DNA of 64,000 bases from Pleodorina starrii. Lineage: Eukaryota; Chlorophyta; Chlorophyceae; Chlamydomonadales; Volvocaceae. Positions within the stretch are counted from its first letter, which is position 1, and the number at the start of each line of letters is the position of its first letter. The notes beneath the pieces are model-generated. The model did no database searches. It had not been told where the DNA came from and was given only the letters and a program-made list of their open reading frames with translations. Positions 23,100 through 35,700 of the stretch are shown here, in pieces. The position numbers and the translations under genes were made by a program. The stretch is taken from positions 1,179,001 to 1,243,000 of the forward strand of contig BRXU01000020.1 of the NCBI GenBank assembly GCA_030267565.1, given 5' to 3'.

Positions 23100-24431
23100 T
23101 ACACTGCTACTGCTGCTGCTGCTGCTGATGATGATGATGCGGGGGATACGGCAGCGGCCGGCAGCGGCCGGCCCGAAATATCGACCGTGCTGCGTGTCGT
23201 ACGGGGCCCTTTTTACGCTCGGTTGGGTCTTCGTTTGGCCTTTGGGAGTTGGGGCTGGCGCTTCAGCGCTTTAGGGTGGAGGCGGAAGCCGCTGTGGAGA
23301 CGGGAGTCGCTGGATGCGTAGGCGGCAAGGAGAGGAGAGGAAAGGAGAGGGGAGGGGAAGTGGATATATATACTAATTAATTACAGAGGAGCTGGATAAC
23401 AGTGCTACACAGTGCGATCGCACGCATACCGGTAGTGCGATTGCACGCCTCTTGTGGGTGTGTGCAAGTCTGTGGATGCTGGCGCGGGGTTGAAAAGAAG
23501 ATACCGCAGCGGAGACGGAGACGGCGCGGGGGACCTCGGCGAGGCGAGGGCGAGTTACCGTATGTGACGGGTCACGGGTGGTGATTTGTGTTGCGCCCGC
23601 ATCGCGTCTAATTGCCCGATCCGATGTCCCCGATGCTCCAAATGTTGTTGTACTATGATGGCTGTATGACCGACGGCGGTGGATTGGGTCGGGCTGCCGT
23701 GTGCGATGATGGCGAGCGGGAGGATTTGAATTGGACGGCCGGTCGGTGATGTATGGTCGTTGCATATATGTCGGCGTGTATGTACGTTTGTCGCAAGGAG
23801 CGCAGTTGCGCATGTCGCTTCCAGGTTCATGTGTCGGAGCCTCGCTGCTGACATTGCGCTGTACGGTAACCTGCAAGCTGAGATGCCTCGGCTTACCTGG
23901 GTGCTTTAGGTAGCGCACCAAGCCTGCACTGGGAATAGTGTAACGAAGCGCCTTACGCGGCAGGGAGAAAGCGATCTCGCGTCGTCACGGTATGCTACCG
24001 TGGAATACGGCGCTGCGCTGACACATACAGTTACGAGAGCAAGCGGTGTCGTGCACGTTGTTTTCATGGGTTACCTCCACGGCAACATTCCGCCGTTTTA
24101 TAACGCATTCACACATCCAAGCAGGCAGAGGCGACAGTCTCGTGCTGGGCGCTTCGTACATCACTCAGGTGCCGAGGTACGGCTGGAAGCGGCTGCAAGT
24201 CAGGTTCCGTCCATTAGGTAAACCGATGGCCCTAATTCAACTTACGCAGCAACAATTATGAAGGACTTGTTTTGTTTCATTTTCTTCTACGTGATTATTA
24301 TTTGGCTCCGCTGCGGTTTCAACACAGACTGTTATGTAAACAGGTGCCACCGCATGACCCGAACGCTTTCGACAATTGCCTTATGGCTAGCAATCAAAGT
24401 TTGGTTGCCCTAAATTTACGCAGTCCAAGAG
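23100..24431. other. Intergenic region between SirB1-like and giant HRGP genes
   Basis: No gene is supported. It includes 3' sequence of the SirB1-like gene with a copy of a dispersed motif at 23491-23527, and the upstream region of the giant gene, which becomes AT-richer from about 24230. Confidence 0.5.
23939..23943 (+). promoter_or_regulatory. Candidate TGTAA polyadenylation signal of the SirB1-like gene
   Basis: TGTAA occurs 840 bases after the stop codon at 23097-23099 on the same strand. The distance is long but within the range seen in volvocine algae. Confidence 0.35.
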
Positions 24432-27400
24432 ATGTGCGCCAGGCCGGACGCCTGCGCACACTCTCACCCTCCCACAGCCCGCGCTGCGGTTTTCCTCGCC
24501 CTCTTTTGCCTATTTGTATATATAAGGCCATGTGCAACGAGCATCAGAAGAAACGGTGACGAAAAAGTCAACGATGAACTCGGAGGGCGGGCCGATGCCC
24601 CTGCTGCGCAACTCACCAGGGCACCTGGCCGTAGCAACGGTGCGGCCAGCAGCTTTATAAACGAGTATGACTACTCTGCAAACTACGACTATACAGCCGT
24701 CCGTCCGCCTACGGCATCCTGGGAGTCAGGGGCGTCACGGCATGAGGCCAGGGCCACAGCCCCGCCGTCTATATCGCAGCAGCAGCGCCATCACCACCAC
24801 CGCGATCAACAACAGAAGCAACAGTACCTCCCTGAAGAACTCGATGCAGCAGCAAGCAGTTATGGGTCCCGCGCAGGCGCAGGCGGAGCCGGGGCCGGGG
24901 ACAGCAGCAGCGCTGACCGGGGTCAAAGCGATGGCCAGAGCCGGCCGGATGCCGCCAAGGCTGCCACCGCCCCAACGGCACCGGCAGCAGCGGCGGCACC
25001 CGGCCGCCTCGGCTCCGCCGCCTCACCCCTGCGCAGCTCCAGACGCGCCAGCCCCACGGCCGGTCCTCCGTCCCCCTCCGCCGGCGCTGCCGCGGCCACC
25101 CGCCCCGCTGCCTCCCCCGGCAAAACCCCCAACTCGCTTTTCTCCTCCTGGCTGAGCTCCATTTGGGTCAGCGCCAGCAGCGGCGCCAGGACAGCAGCAG
25201 CCGGCGACAGATCCGCCGGATCCGGATCCCGATCTGGGTCGGCATCCCGATCTGGGTCGGCATCCGGATCTGGATCTGGGTCGTCAAGATCCGGATCTGG
25301 GACCTTTGCCGGCTGGGACCACGGCGCCGGCGCCTCCGCCGCCGCCGCCGCCATCGGTGAGTACGACCAGTATTACGACACCTCCGCCGTCGCCGAAGGA
25401 GGAGGAGGAGGAGGAGGAGGAGGAGGCGGGGATGACGGTGATTACAGCGGCGGCGGCGGTGGCGGTGGTGGCCCTGTCGGCGTGACTGGCGGTGAGGAGG
25501 GGGCCGTCGGTGGGAGCGTAGGGTTGGAAGACGTCGCGGCCGTCGTGGAAGGCGCCGTGCAACGACAGAGCTGGGGCGCAGCCAGCGGCGCATACGCCGC
25601 CAGTGGCAGGGCCTGCAGCAGCAGCAGCAGCAGCGACGGCGGCGGCGGCAGCAGCGACGGCGGCGGGGCTGCAGGCAGCAGCAACGGCGGCGGCGGCAGC
25701 AGCAACGGCGCTGACGGCGTCGCTTTTGGCGGCGGCGGTGGCGGTGGCGGCTATGCCGCCGCTGCCGCGGCAGGCGCCGCCACGAATCGTCTCCTCCAGC
25801 AACAGCAGCAGCCCCAGGCATACCAGCAGGAACAGCCGCATCCTCATCATCATCAGCAGCAGTCCCAGGAATACCAGCAGCAGCACCACCAGCAACAGGA
25901 GTATGAGCAGCATCAAAAGCAGTACCAGCACCAACAGCATCAGAACCAACAGTATCTGAACCAACAGTTTCATCATCAACATCAGTATCAGCAGCATCAT
26001 CAGCCGCAGCCGGCTGGTGGTCCTGCCTCGTCTGGTCGGCGGCGCAGTCTGGTGGACAACGGCAACAACTATTGCGTCACCGCCTCATCCGGCGACTGCG
26101 CGCCCTGCAACTACGACACGAGCAATGGGCTGGAGCCCTGCGTGGTGAGCGCCGCTGCTGGGGGTGTAGTGGGGGTGCTGGGGGATGCGGAGGGGGGGAT
26201 GGGAGGGTGACGGGTGGGGAGGGATGGGGGTGGGTGACGGGTGGCGTATCGCTGTGTGTGTGTGGACGTGGGGCCGGGGGCTGGGGGTGTAAGGAATAAA
26301 GATAGCGCAGCCAAGGGACGGAGACGGCGTTACCCTGGCTCGGACTCTGAACCCGGGATGGTGTTGCAAGTACCAAGTTCCAGATGGGGCCGAAGGGGGC
26401 GGGGCGGGGCCGGGCAGCTTGAATCCCAGACGAGGTCAGCATTACGGGTCACGAGTCGCAGTCGGGGAGGCAGGGGGTGGGCGGGAGGAGGGCCTGGCTG
26501 GCTGGATGGATCCGGATGGATGGATCCGGGTGGATCCGGAGGGGAGGGAGGGACGGTTCGGGTCCCGACCTGACCGCTCTTCCTCCCCTTCCCTCCCTCC
26601 CTTACAACCCTCCCTCACACCCTCCCTCCCTCCCCCTCCCTCCCTCCTTCCCTCCCTGGATCGCGTGTAGAACGACGACGACCACGGTTCCAACTCGAGC
26701 GTGTGCTATCGGTACGGCAGCTGGTACAGCAGCGTGTACGGCGTTGACAAATGCACTGGCCTGGAGATATGGGAGGTGTACATTTACGCCAGTTTGGCCA
26801 ATGGGACGAAGGTACGGTAGTGGGCGTGTGGGCCCTGCGCCCGGGGTGGCAGGGGGCGTGGTACCCATTTCGCATTCAACCCATCTCCCCTCCCCCCCCC
26901 CCCAATTCCGTCCTATCCGTGGATAACCCCCACCCCCCCGCCACACCCCCGCCACACCTCCCCGCGGTACCGTATCTTCTTTGCTACCGCCCCCCCGCTC
27001 CCACCCCACCTCGCCCCCCACCCCCGCGGTATCTTCTTTATTCTCCCTCCCCCCTGCCCCACCATCCCCATTCGCTGCGGTATCTTCCTTATTCTCCACA
27101 CACACACGCACGTGCACACACACACACACCCGTCAACCCTTCTCCCCCGCTCCCTCTCCCTCTTCCTCTTCCTCTCCCGGCCCCCTCCCTCCCCTTCCTC
27201 CCAGTTGATTGCCGGCACACTGGAGGCCTGGGAGGACACGGGCGGCTATATGGTGGTCACTGTCCGACTGGATTGCCCCTGGATGATGCGGCTGGGCAGC
27301 AGCAGCAGCAGCGACAGCGACACGGGGGGAACGTCATCGTCGTCGATGGACGTTGCCGTGACGCAGGTGGGACGAGCCACACCCTCACTACTCTTACAGT

Positions 27401-29656
27401 ACGAATTGTTCCGTAATTTTTCGTACGACATTCGCGACCCGTACTACATGCAGTACGACACTCGTACTCACTCGTGTACCGCCCTGGTGTTTTGGTCGCT
27501 GGCGCTGCTCCCTATATATTCATATTCGTGTTTATATTTATGTTTATGTTTATGTATGCGGCAGGTGGGCATCGACGGCTCCACGGAGGCTTCCTGGTCC
27601 GCCTCGATCACCTCCACCTCCGACCCGTCGGCGCCCTGGCGCAGCTGCTCGTCCGTGAGGTTCCCGGTTCGAGCCTCGGCGGGTGCGAGCGGCGCCAGCG
27701 CGGTGTCCGGCAGCGCCTGCGCCACCTACAACCGGCAGGTGCAGATACAGGTACGCTGTGAGTGTATGCGTATGTGTGTGCGCGTGTGCAGGTGGCAAGA
27801 GGTGGCGGTGGATGGGTGGTTTGCAAAAGGAAAAAGGGACCGTTGCGAAGCACAGCGGTGGGGGGGAGGAGGGGTTGATTGCGGCGTAACGCGTCAACGT
27901 GTAGCAGTCCAAAGCGGCAGAGCTGAGGAGCTGTAGATTGGGGTTTGGGTTTGGGGTTTGGCATCACGGCACCCAAATGAGGCGCAGCGTTGGGGCGGAG
28001 GTGACTCCGTGAGGTACCGTACCTCTGTTGGTGGGGAGGAAAAAGGGTCGACCAGGGGGCGACATGAGGGAGCTCTGTGGATGGGAATCTTGGAACCCTC
28101 GCGGACGGTGGGGGCTACGGTACCCTGGTGGGGGAGAGAAAAGGTGCGGCCAGGGGGCGGCTTTGGGGCCGTGGCTCTGTTAGTCTGGTTCCAGGGCCTT
28201 ACCAAATCGTCCTTCCTCCTTGCGGGTGTGTGTGGGGGGGGGAGAGGGAGGCAATGGAAGCGGCAAAAAAACCTAAAGCTTATCACCCGTGTTGTGTCTG
28301 GCAGGCCTCCCTGGTTCAGAAGAACGGCAACATCAGCGCCTACACGTGCGATGATGTAGAGGGGACGAGTGTGGCACTCTCCGTCACCCAGGCGGTGGGG
28401 TCGATGTATCCTCCGCCGCCGCCGTCGCCGTCGCCGCCGTCGCCGCCGCCGTCACTGCCGCCGCCGCCGTCGCCGTCGCCGTCGCCCAGCCCGCCCGCGA
28501 CGCCCCCACCGCCGTCACCCGCGCCCTCGCCGCCGCCCAGCCCGCCGCCGTCACCCGGGCCGCCGCCGAACATGCCGCCACCCGATGCGCCGTCGCCGCC
28601 GCCGCCGCCGCCCGACATGCCGCCGCCGCCGCTGCACCCGTCGCCGCCGCCAGCGCCGCCGCCGCCGCCACCTAGTCCGCCGTCTCCGTCTCCGCCGCCG
28701 CCGAGCCCGCCGCTGCCGCCGTCGCCGCCGCCGCCACCGCCGAGTCCACCCTCGCCGCCGCCGCCACCACCGTCTCCGTCGCCGCCGCCGCCGCCTCCAC
28801 GCCCTCCGTCGCCGCCGCCTCCCTCCCCGCCACCGCCGCCCAGCCCGCCCTCGCCGTCGCCGCCGCCGAGCCCCTCGCCGCCGCCACCCAGCCCGCCCAG
28901 CCCGCCGTCGCCTTCCCCGCCGCCACCGCCGTCACCCGCCCCGCCCTTGTGAGTACGACAGTACGGCGCCACCGCACCGACACCCCCACCCTTCATACCA
29001 TCCCATTCAGACTCCCGACGTCCCGAGTCCCTGGCCCTCTGCCCTTTTGCCACTGTCGTAACTTCCTGCTCGTACTAATTCGTACCTGAATATCTTCTAT
29101 CCGCTTGGGGCCACACTCCTTCAAAACGTTAGCCGATCCATGCTTATATGCTCTTGCCCTCCACAAGCCTCAGCCTCAGAGGCCCTCAGCCTCCACTCAA
29201 TCCTGGCGAACCGGACCTTTGATTTATATCTAATCTAATCTAATCTCATCTAATCTAAACGAAGCTTTAAGCTGAGCTAAGCTAGGCTACGGACCGTCGT
29301 AGATGCGTAAGATTTTTTTATCAAGGTACACAAGCCAACACCCAGACACCCCTCGCTCACTCGTCTGCTCGCTCGCTCACCTCGCCCCCCTCCGCCTCGC
29401 CTCGCCTCCCCTCACAGCCGGCCGCCCAACCCCTTCCCGCCGCCGAGGCCGCCCCGCCCGCCGCCGCCGTCACCCCGCCCGCCGAGCCCCTCGCCGCCGC
29501 CGCCGCCCAGCCCGCCGCCCTCCCCGCCGCCGCCGCCGCCCTCCCCGCCTCCTCCTCCCCCTAGGTGCGCTACTGCGGCGACTGCGCGCCCGGGTTTTCA
29601 CCCGCGACGGCGCTTTCGTGACACGACGTCAATTGACAACAAACACACCTCTTTTA

Positions 29657-29729
<73 letters not shown>

Positions 29730-32700
29730 TTATTATGCACTCATTTCATCATCTTTTCCCTTTCCGTTTGCGCTTTCGCCTGAATGAAACGAGTGTCTAG
29801 GTCGGTAGGTGGGTAGGTAAGTAGGTAAGTAGGTAGGTAGGTATGAAAAATGCAAAGCCGCCCTTCATGAAGTTCGCATGATGTTGCTGTGGTTGTTGCA
29901 GAGGGCTCCGTGCTCGTGCTCTTCCTGCGCGTGTGTGGGTGGGACGTGTTGCCACAGAAGGTTGTTGTCACCCCCACCCCCACCCCCCAGCAGCCCAGCC
30001 GCAACGTGTCCAGCTCCTCCCTCCCTCTGCCAGCCTGAACCCCTGCTCACGCCCCCTCCCCGCGCAACCCTGGCCCCCGCCCTGTTTTCTCTATCCTCTC
30101 CCACCTCTCGCTGCCGACGGGACCTGCAGTCCCTCGCCGCCGCCTCCCAGCCCCTCGCCACCTCCCAGCCCACCCCCGAACCCGCCTCTTCCGCCCAGCC
30201 CCAGCCCACCGCCCAGCCCCCCACCGCCGCCGCCCAGCCCCTTCCCACCCAGCCCGCACCCACCCAGCCCGCCCCCTCCCCCTAGCCCCTCGCCGCCTCC
30301 CTCGCCACCGCCGCCCTCACCGCCGCCACCCTCACCACCGCCACCCAGCCCCTTCCCACCCAGCCCCTCGCCGCCGCCTCCCAGCCCTCCTCCGCCACCA
30401 CCATCCCCACCCCCCAGCCCGCTGCCGCCCAGCCCGCCTCCCAGCCCGACCCCCCCCCCCCCACCGCCGCCTCCCCCCCGCCCCCCGCCGCCGCCTCCCT
30501 CGCCTCTGCCGCCCTCCCCGCTACCTCCCAGCCCGCCGCCGCCGCCCAGCCCTTCGCCGCCGCCACCTCCGTCCCCTCGGCCGCCCAGCCCACCCCCGCC
30601 CCCACCCAGCCCGCCTTCACCGCCTCCCCCTGACCCTCCTAGCCCTTTCCCTCCCAGCCCACCCCCACCCAGCCCACTGCCGCCCAGCCCGCCTCCCCCG
30701 CCTTCACCCCCGCTGCCTCCATCCCCCTTCCCGCCTAGCCCGCTGCCGCCCAGCCCGCCGCCGTCCCCATCGCCGCCGCCACCATCACCACCCCCATCCC
30801 CGCCCCCTCCGAGCCCTTCGCCCCCACCGCCACCCTCGCCCCCCAGCCCGCCGCCGCCAAGCCCACCCCCCAGCCCGCCGCCCCCACCTCTTCCCCCAAG
30901 CCCTGATCCACCTAGCCCGTCACCCCCACCTCCCAGCCCCTCCCCACCACCCCCACCAAGCCCACCTCCCAGCCCACCGCCACCCAGCCCGCCTCCAAGC
31001 CCACTCCCACCAAGCCCCTCACCGCCGCCTCCCTCCCCGCCCTCCCCTCCACCACCTTCCCCGCCGCCTAGCCCCCTGCCGCCCTCACCGCCGCCCAGCC
31101 CGCCGCCCCCACCTCTTCCCCCAAGCCCTGATCCACCTAGCCCGTCACCCCCACCTCCCAGCCCCTCCCCACCACCCCCACCAACCCCACCTCCCAGCCC
31201 ACCGCCACCCAGCCCGCCTCCAAGCCCACTCCCACCAAGCCCCTCACCGCCGCCTCCCTCCCCGCCCTCCCCTCCACCACCTTCCCCGCCGCCTAGCCCC
31301 CTGCCGCCCTCACCGCCGCCCAGCCCGCCGCCCCCACCTCTTCCCCCAAGCCCTGATCCACCTAGCCCGTCACCCCCACCTCCCAGCCCCTCCCCACCAC
31401 CCCCACCAAGCCCACCTCCCAGCCCACCGCCACCCAGCCCGCCTCCAAGCCCACTCCCACCAAGCCCCTCACCGCCGCCTCCTTCCCCACCCTCCCCTCT
31501 TCCACCTTCCCCGCCGCCCAGCCCCCTGCCGCCCTCACCGCCGCCCAGCCCCCTTCCTCCCAGCCCGCCCCCAAGCCCTGCGCCACCTAGCCCGCCTCCA
31601 AGCCCCCTTCCCCCCAGTCCACCGCCTGACCCGCCTTCACCCAGCCCGCCTCCTAGCCCTTTACCGCCCAGCCCACCACCCGAGCCGCCTTCTCCCAGCC
31701 CACCGCCTTCTCCCTTCCCTCCCAGCCCGCCACCCAGCCCTCTTCCACCCAGCCCGCCCCCTGAGCCGCCTTCTCCCAGCCCACCTCCCAGTCCTCTTCC
31801 GCCCAGCCCGCCTCCACGCCCCCTTCCACCCAGCCCACCGCCTGAACCGCCTTCACCCAGCCCGCCTCCTAGCCCTCTACCGCCCAGCCCACCACCCGAG
31901 CCGCCGTCTCCCAGCCCACCGCCGTCTCCCTTCCCTCCCAGCCCGCCACCCAGCCCCCTTCCACCCAGCCCGCCCCCTGAGCCGCCTTCTCCCAGCCCAC
32001 CTCCCAGTCCTCTTCCGCCCAGCCCGCCACCCAGCCCATCACCGCCTCCGTCGCCGCCTGAACCGCCTTCACCCAGCCCGCCTCCTAGCCCTCTACCGCC
32101 CAGCCCACCACCCGAGCCGCCGTCTCCCAGCCCACCGCCGTCTCCCTTCCCTCCCAGCCCGCCACCCAGCCCTCTTCCACCCAGCCCGCCCCCTGAGCCG
32201 CCTTCTCCCAGCCCACCTCCCAGTCCTCTTCCGCCCAGCCCGCCTCCAAGCCCCCTTCCCCCCAGCCCACCGCCTGAACCGCCTTCACCCAGCCCGCCTC
32301 CTAGCCCTCTACCGCCCAGCCCACCACCCGAGCCGCCTTCTCCCAGCCCCCCGCCTTCTCCCTTCCCTCCCAGCCCGCCACCCAGCCCTCTACCGCCCAG
32401 CCCCCCCCCTGAGCCGCCTTCTCCCAGCCCACCTCCCAGTCCTCTTCCGCCCAGCCCGCCTCCAAGCCCCCTTCCCCCCAGCCCACCGCCTGAACCGCCT
32501 TCACCCAGCCCGCCTCCTAGCCCTCTACCGCCCAGCCCACCACCCGAGCCGCCATCTCCCAGCCCACCGCCGTCTCCCTTCCCTCCCAGCCCGCCACCCA
32601 GCCCCCCTCCACCCAGCCCGCCCCCTGAGCCGCCTTCTCCCAGCCCACCTCCCAGTCCTCTTCCGCCCAGCCCGCCACCCAGCCCATCACCGCCTCCGTC

Positions 32701-35700
32701 GCCGCCTGAACCGCCTTCACCCAGCCCGCCTCCTAGCCCTCTACCGCCCAGCCCACCACCCGAGCCGCCGTCTCCCAGCCCACCGCCGTCTCCCTTCCCT
32801 CCCAGCCCGCCACCCAGCCCCCTTCCACCCAGCCCGCCCCCTGAGCCGCCTTATCCCAGCCCACCTCCCAGTCCTCTTCCGCCCAGCCCGCCTCCAAGCC
32901 CCCTTCCACCCAGCCCACCGCCTGAACCGCCTTCACCCAGCCCGCCTCCTAGCCCTCTACCGCCCAGCCCACCACCCGAGCCGCCGTCTCCCAGCCCACC
33001 GCCGTCTCCCTTCCCTCCCAGCCCGCCACCCAGCCCCCTTCCACCCAGCCCGCCCCCTGAGCCGCCTTCTCCCAGCCCACCTCCCAGTCCTCTTCCGCCC
33101 AGCCCGCCTCCAAGCCCCCTTCCCCCCAGCCCACCGCCTGAACCGCCTTCACCCAGCCCGCCTCCTAGCCCTCTACCGCCCAGCCCACCACCCGAGCCAC
33201 CTTCTCCCAGCCCCCCGCCTTCTCCCTTCCCTCCCAGCCCGCCACCCAGCCCTCTTCCACCCAGCCCGCCCCCTGAGCCGCCTTCTCCCAGCCCACCTCC
33301 CAGTCCTCTTCCGCCCAGCCCGCCTCCAAGCCCCCTTCCCCCGAGCCCACCGCCAGAACCGCCTTCACCCAGCCCGCCTCCTAGCCCTCTACCGCCCAGC
33401 CCACCACCCGAGCCGCCTTCTCCCAGCCCACCGCCTTCTCCCTTGCCTCCCAGCCCGCCACCCAGCCCCCTTCCACCCAGCCCACCACCCAGCCCGGTCC
33501 CTCCCAGCCCACCACCCGACCCGCCTCCTCCCAGCCCACCGCCTTCTCCCTTACCTCCTAGCCCGCCACCCAGCCCACCGCCGCCCAGCCCGCCTCCTAG
33601 CCCTCTACCGCCCAGCCCACCACCCGAGCCTCCATCTCCCAGTCCCCCTCCAAGTCCCCTTCCACCCAGCCCACCCCCTGAACCGCCTTCACCCAGCCCA
33701 CCCCCAAGCCCTCAACCGCCCAGCCCACCACCCGAGCCGCCTTCTCCCAGCCCGCCGCCGTCTCCCTTCCCTCCCAGCCCGCCACCTAGCCCTCTTCCCC
33801 CCAGCCCGCCCCCTGAGCCGCCTTCTCCCAGCCCACCACCCAGTCCTCTTCCCCCCAGCCCGCCTCCAAGCCCCCTTCCCCCCAGCCCACCGCCTGAACC
33901 GCCTTCACCCAGCCCGCCTCCTAGCCCTTTACCGCCCAGCCCACCACCCGAGCCGCCTTCTCCCAGCCCGCCGCCGTCCCCCTTCCCTCCCAGCCCGCCA
34001 CCCAGCCCCCTTCCACCCAGCCCACCACCCAGCCCTGTCCCTCCCAGCCCACCACCCGCGCCGCCGTCCCCCAGCCCCCCGCCGTCTCCCTACCCTCCCA
34101 GCCCGCCACCTAGCCCCGTTCCACCCAGCCCTCCCCCTGAGCCGCCTTCTCCCAGCCCTCCTCCCAGTCCTCTTCCGCCCAGCCCGCCACCCAGCCCATC
34201 ACCGCCGCCGTCGCCGCCTGAACCGCCTTCACCCAGCCCACCCCCAAGCCCTCAACCGCCCAGCCCACCACCCGAGCCCCCTTCTCCCAGTCCCCCTCCC
34301 AGTCCCCTTCCACCCAGCCCACCCCCTGAACCGCCTTCGCCCAGCCCACCACCCAGCCCTCTACCGCCCAGCCCACCACCCGTGCCGCCTTCTCCCAGCC
34401 CGCCGCCGTCTCCCTTCCCTCCCAGCCCGCCACCCAGCCCCCTTCCACCCAGCCCACCACCCAGCCCGGTCCCTCCCAGCCCACCACCCGAGCCGCCTCC
34501 TCCCAGCCCACCGCCTTCTCCCTTCCCTCCCAGCCCGCCACCGAGCCCACTGCCGCCCAGCCCGCCGCCAAGCCCTCTACCGCCCAGCACACCACCCGAG
34601 CCGCCTTCTCCCAGCCCGCCGCCGTCTCCCTTACCTCCCAGCCCCCCGCCCAGCCCACTGCCGCCCAGCCCGCCCCCAAGCCCTCTACCGCCCAGCACAC
34701 CACCCGAGCCGCCTTCTCCTAGTCCCCCTCCCAGTCCCCTTCCACCCAGCCCACCCCCTGAACCGCCTTCACCCAGCCCACCCCCAAGCCCTCAACCGCC
34801 CAGCCCACCACCCGAGCCGCCTTCTCCCAGTCCCCCTCCCAGTCCCCTTCCACCCAGCCCACCCCCTGAACCGCCTTCACCCAGCCCACCCCCAAGCCCT
34901 CAACCGCCCAGCCCACCACCCGAGCCGCCTTCTCCCAGTCCCCCGCCCAGTCCACTACCCCCCAGCCCACCCCCTGAACCGCCTTCCCCTAGCCCACCAC
35001 CCAGCCCGGTCCCTCCTAGCCCACCACCTAGCCCCTCCCCACCTCTCCCACCACCCGAGCCGCCTTCGCCAGGTCCCCCACCAAGCCCACTTCCACCCAG
35101 CCCGCCCCCAGAGCCGCCTTCTCCCAGCCCACCTCCCAGCCCTTTTCCGCCCAGCCCGCCACCTAGCCCATCACCGCCACCGCCGTCGCCTGAACCGCCT
35201 TCACCCAGCCCGCCTCCTAGCCCTCTACCGCCCAGCACACCACCCGAGCCCCCTTCTCCCAGCCCACCGCCTTCTCCCTTCCCTCCCAGCCCGCCACCCA
35301 GCCCTCTTCCACCCAGCCCGCCCCCTGAGCCGCCTTCTCCCAGCCCACCTCCCAGTCCTCTTCCGCCCAGCCCGCCCCCTGAACCGCCTTCACCTAGCCC
35401 ACCACCCAGCCCTGTCCCTCCCAGCCCACCGCCCAGCCCAGCACCCCCAGCACCGCCGTTTTCACCACCCAATCCTCAGCCACCCAGCCAGCCCTCCCTG
35501 CCGCCATCCCCCCTTCCACCGTCGCCGCCGCCGGAGCCGCCAGTGCCCTCGCCGCCGCCGGTGCCGCCAGCACCCTCGCCGCCGCCGGTGCCGCCAGTGC
35601 CCTCACCGCCACCGGAGCCGCCAGTGCCCTCACCTCCGCCGGAGCCGCCAGAACCCTCACCGCCGCCGGAGCCGCCAGCGCCCTCGCCGCCGCCGGTGCC

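Noticed and set aside
28405..28948. Separate pherophorin gene ending at the TGA at 28950
   Set aside because: The TGA lies within a GTGAGT donor; the frame continues into 29418-29564 and then into the main rod with matching phases, which is the more economical reading.
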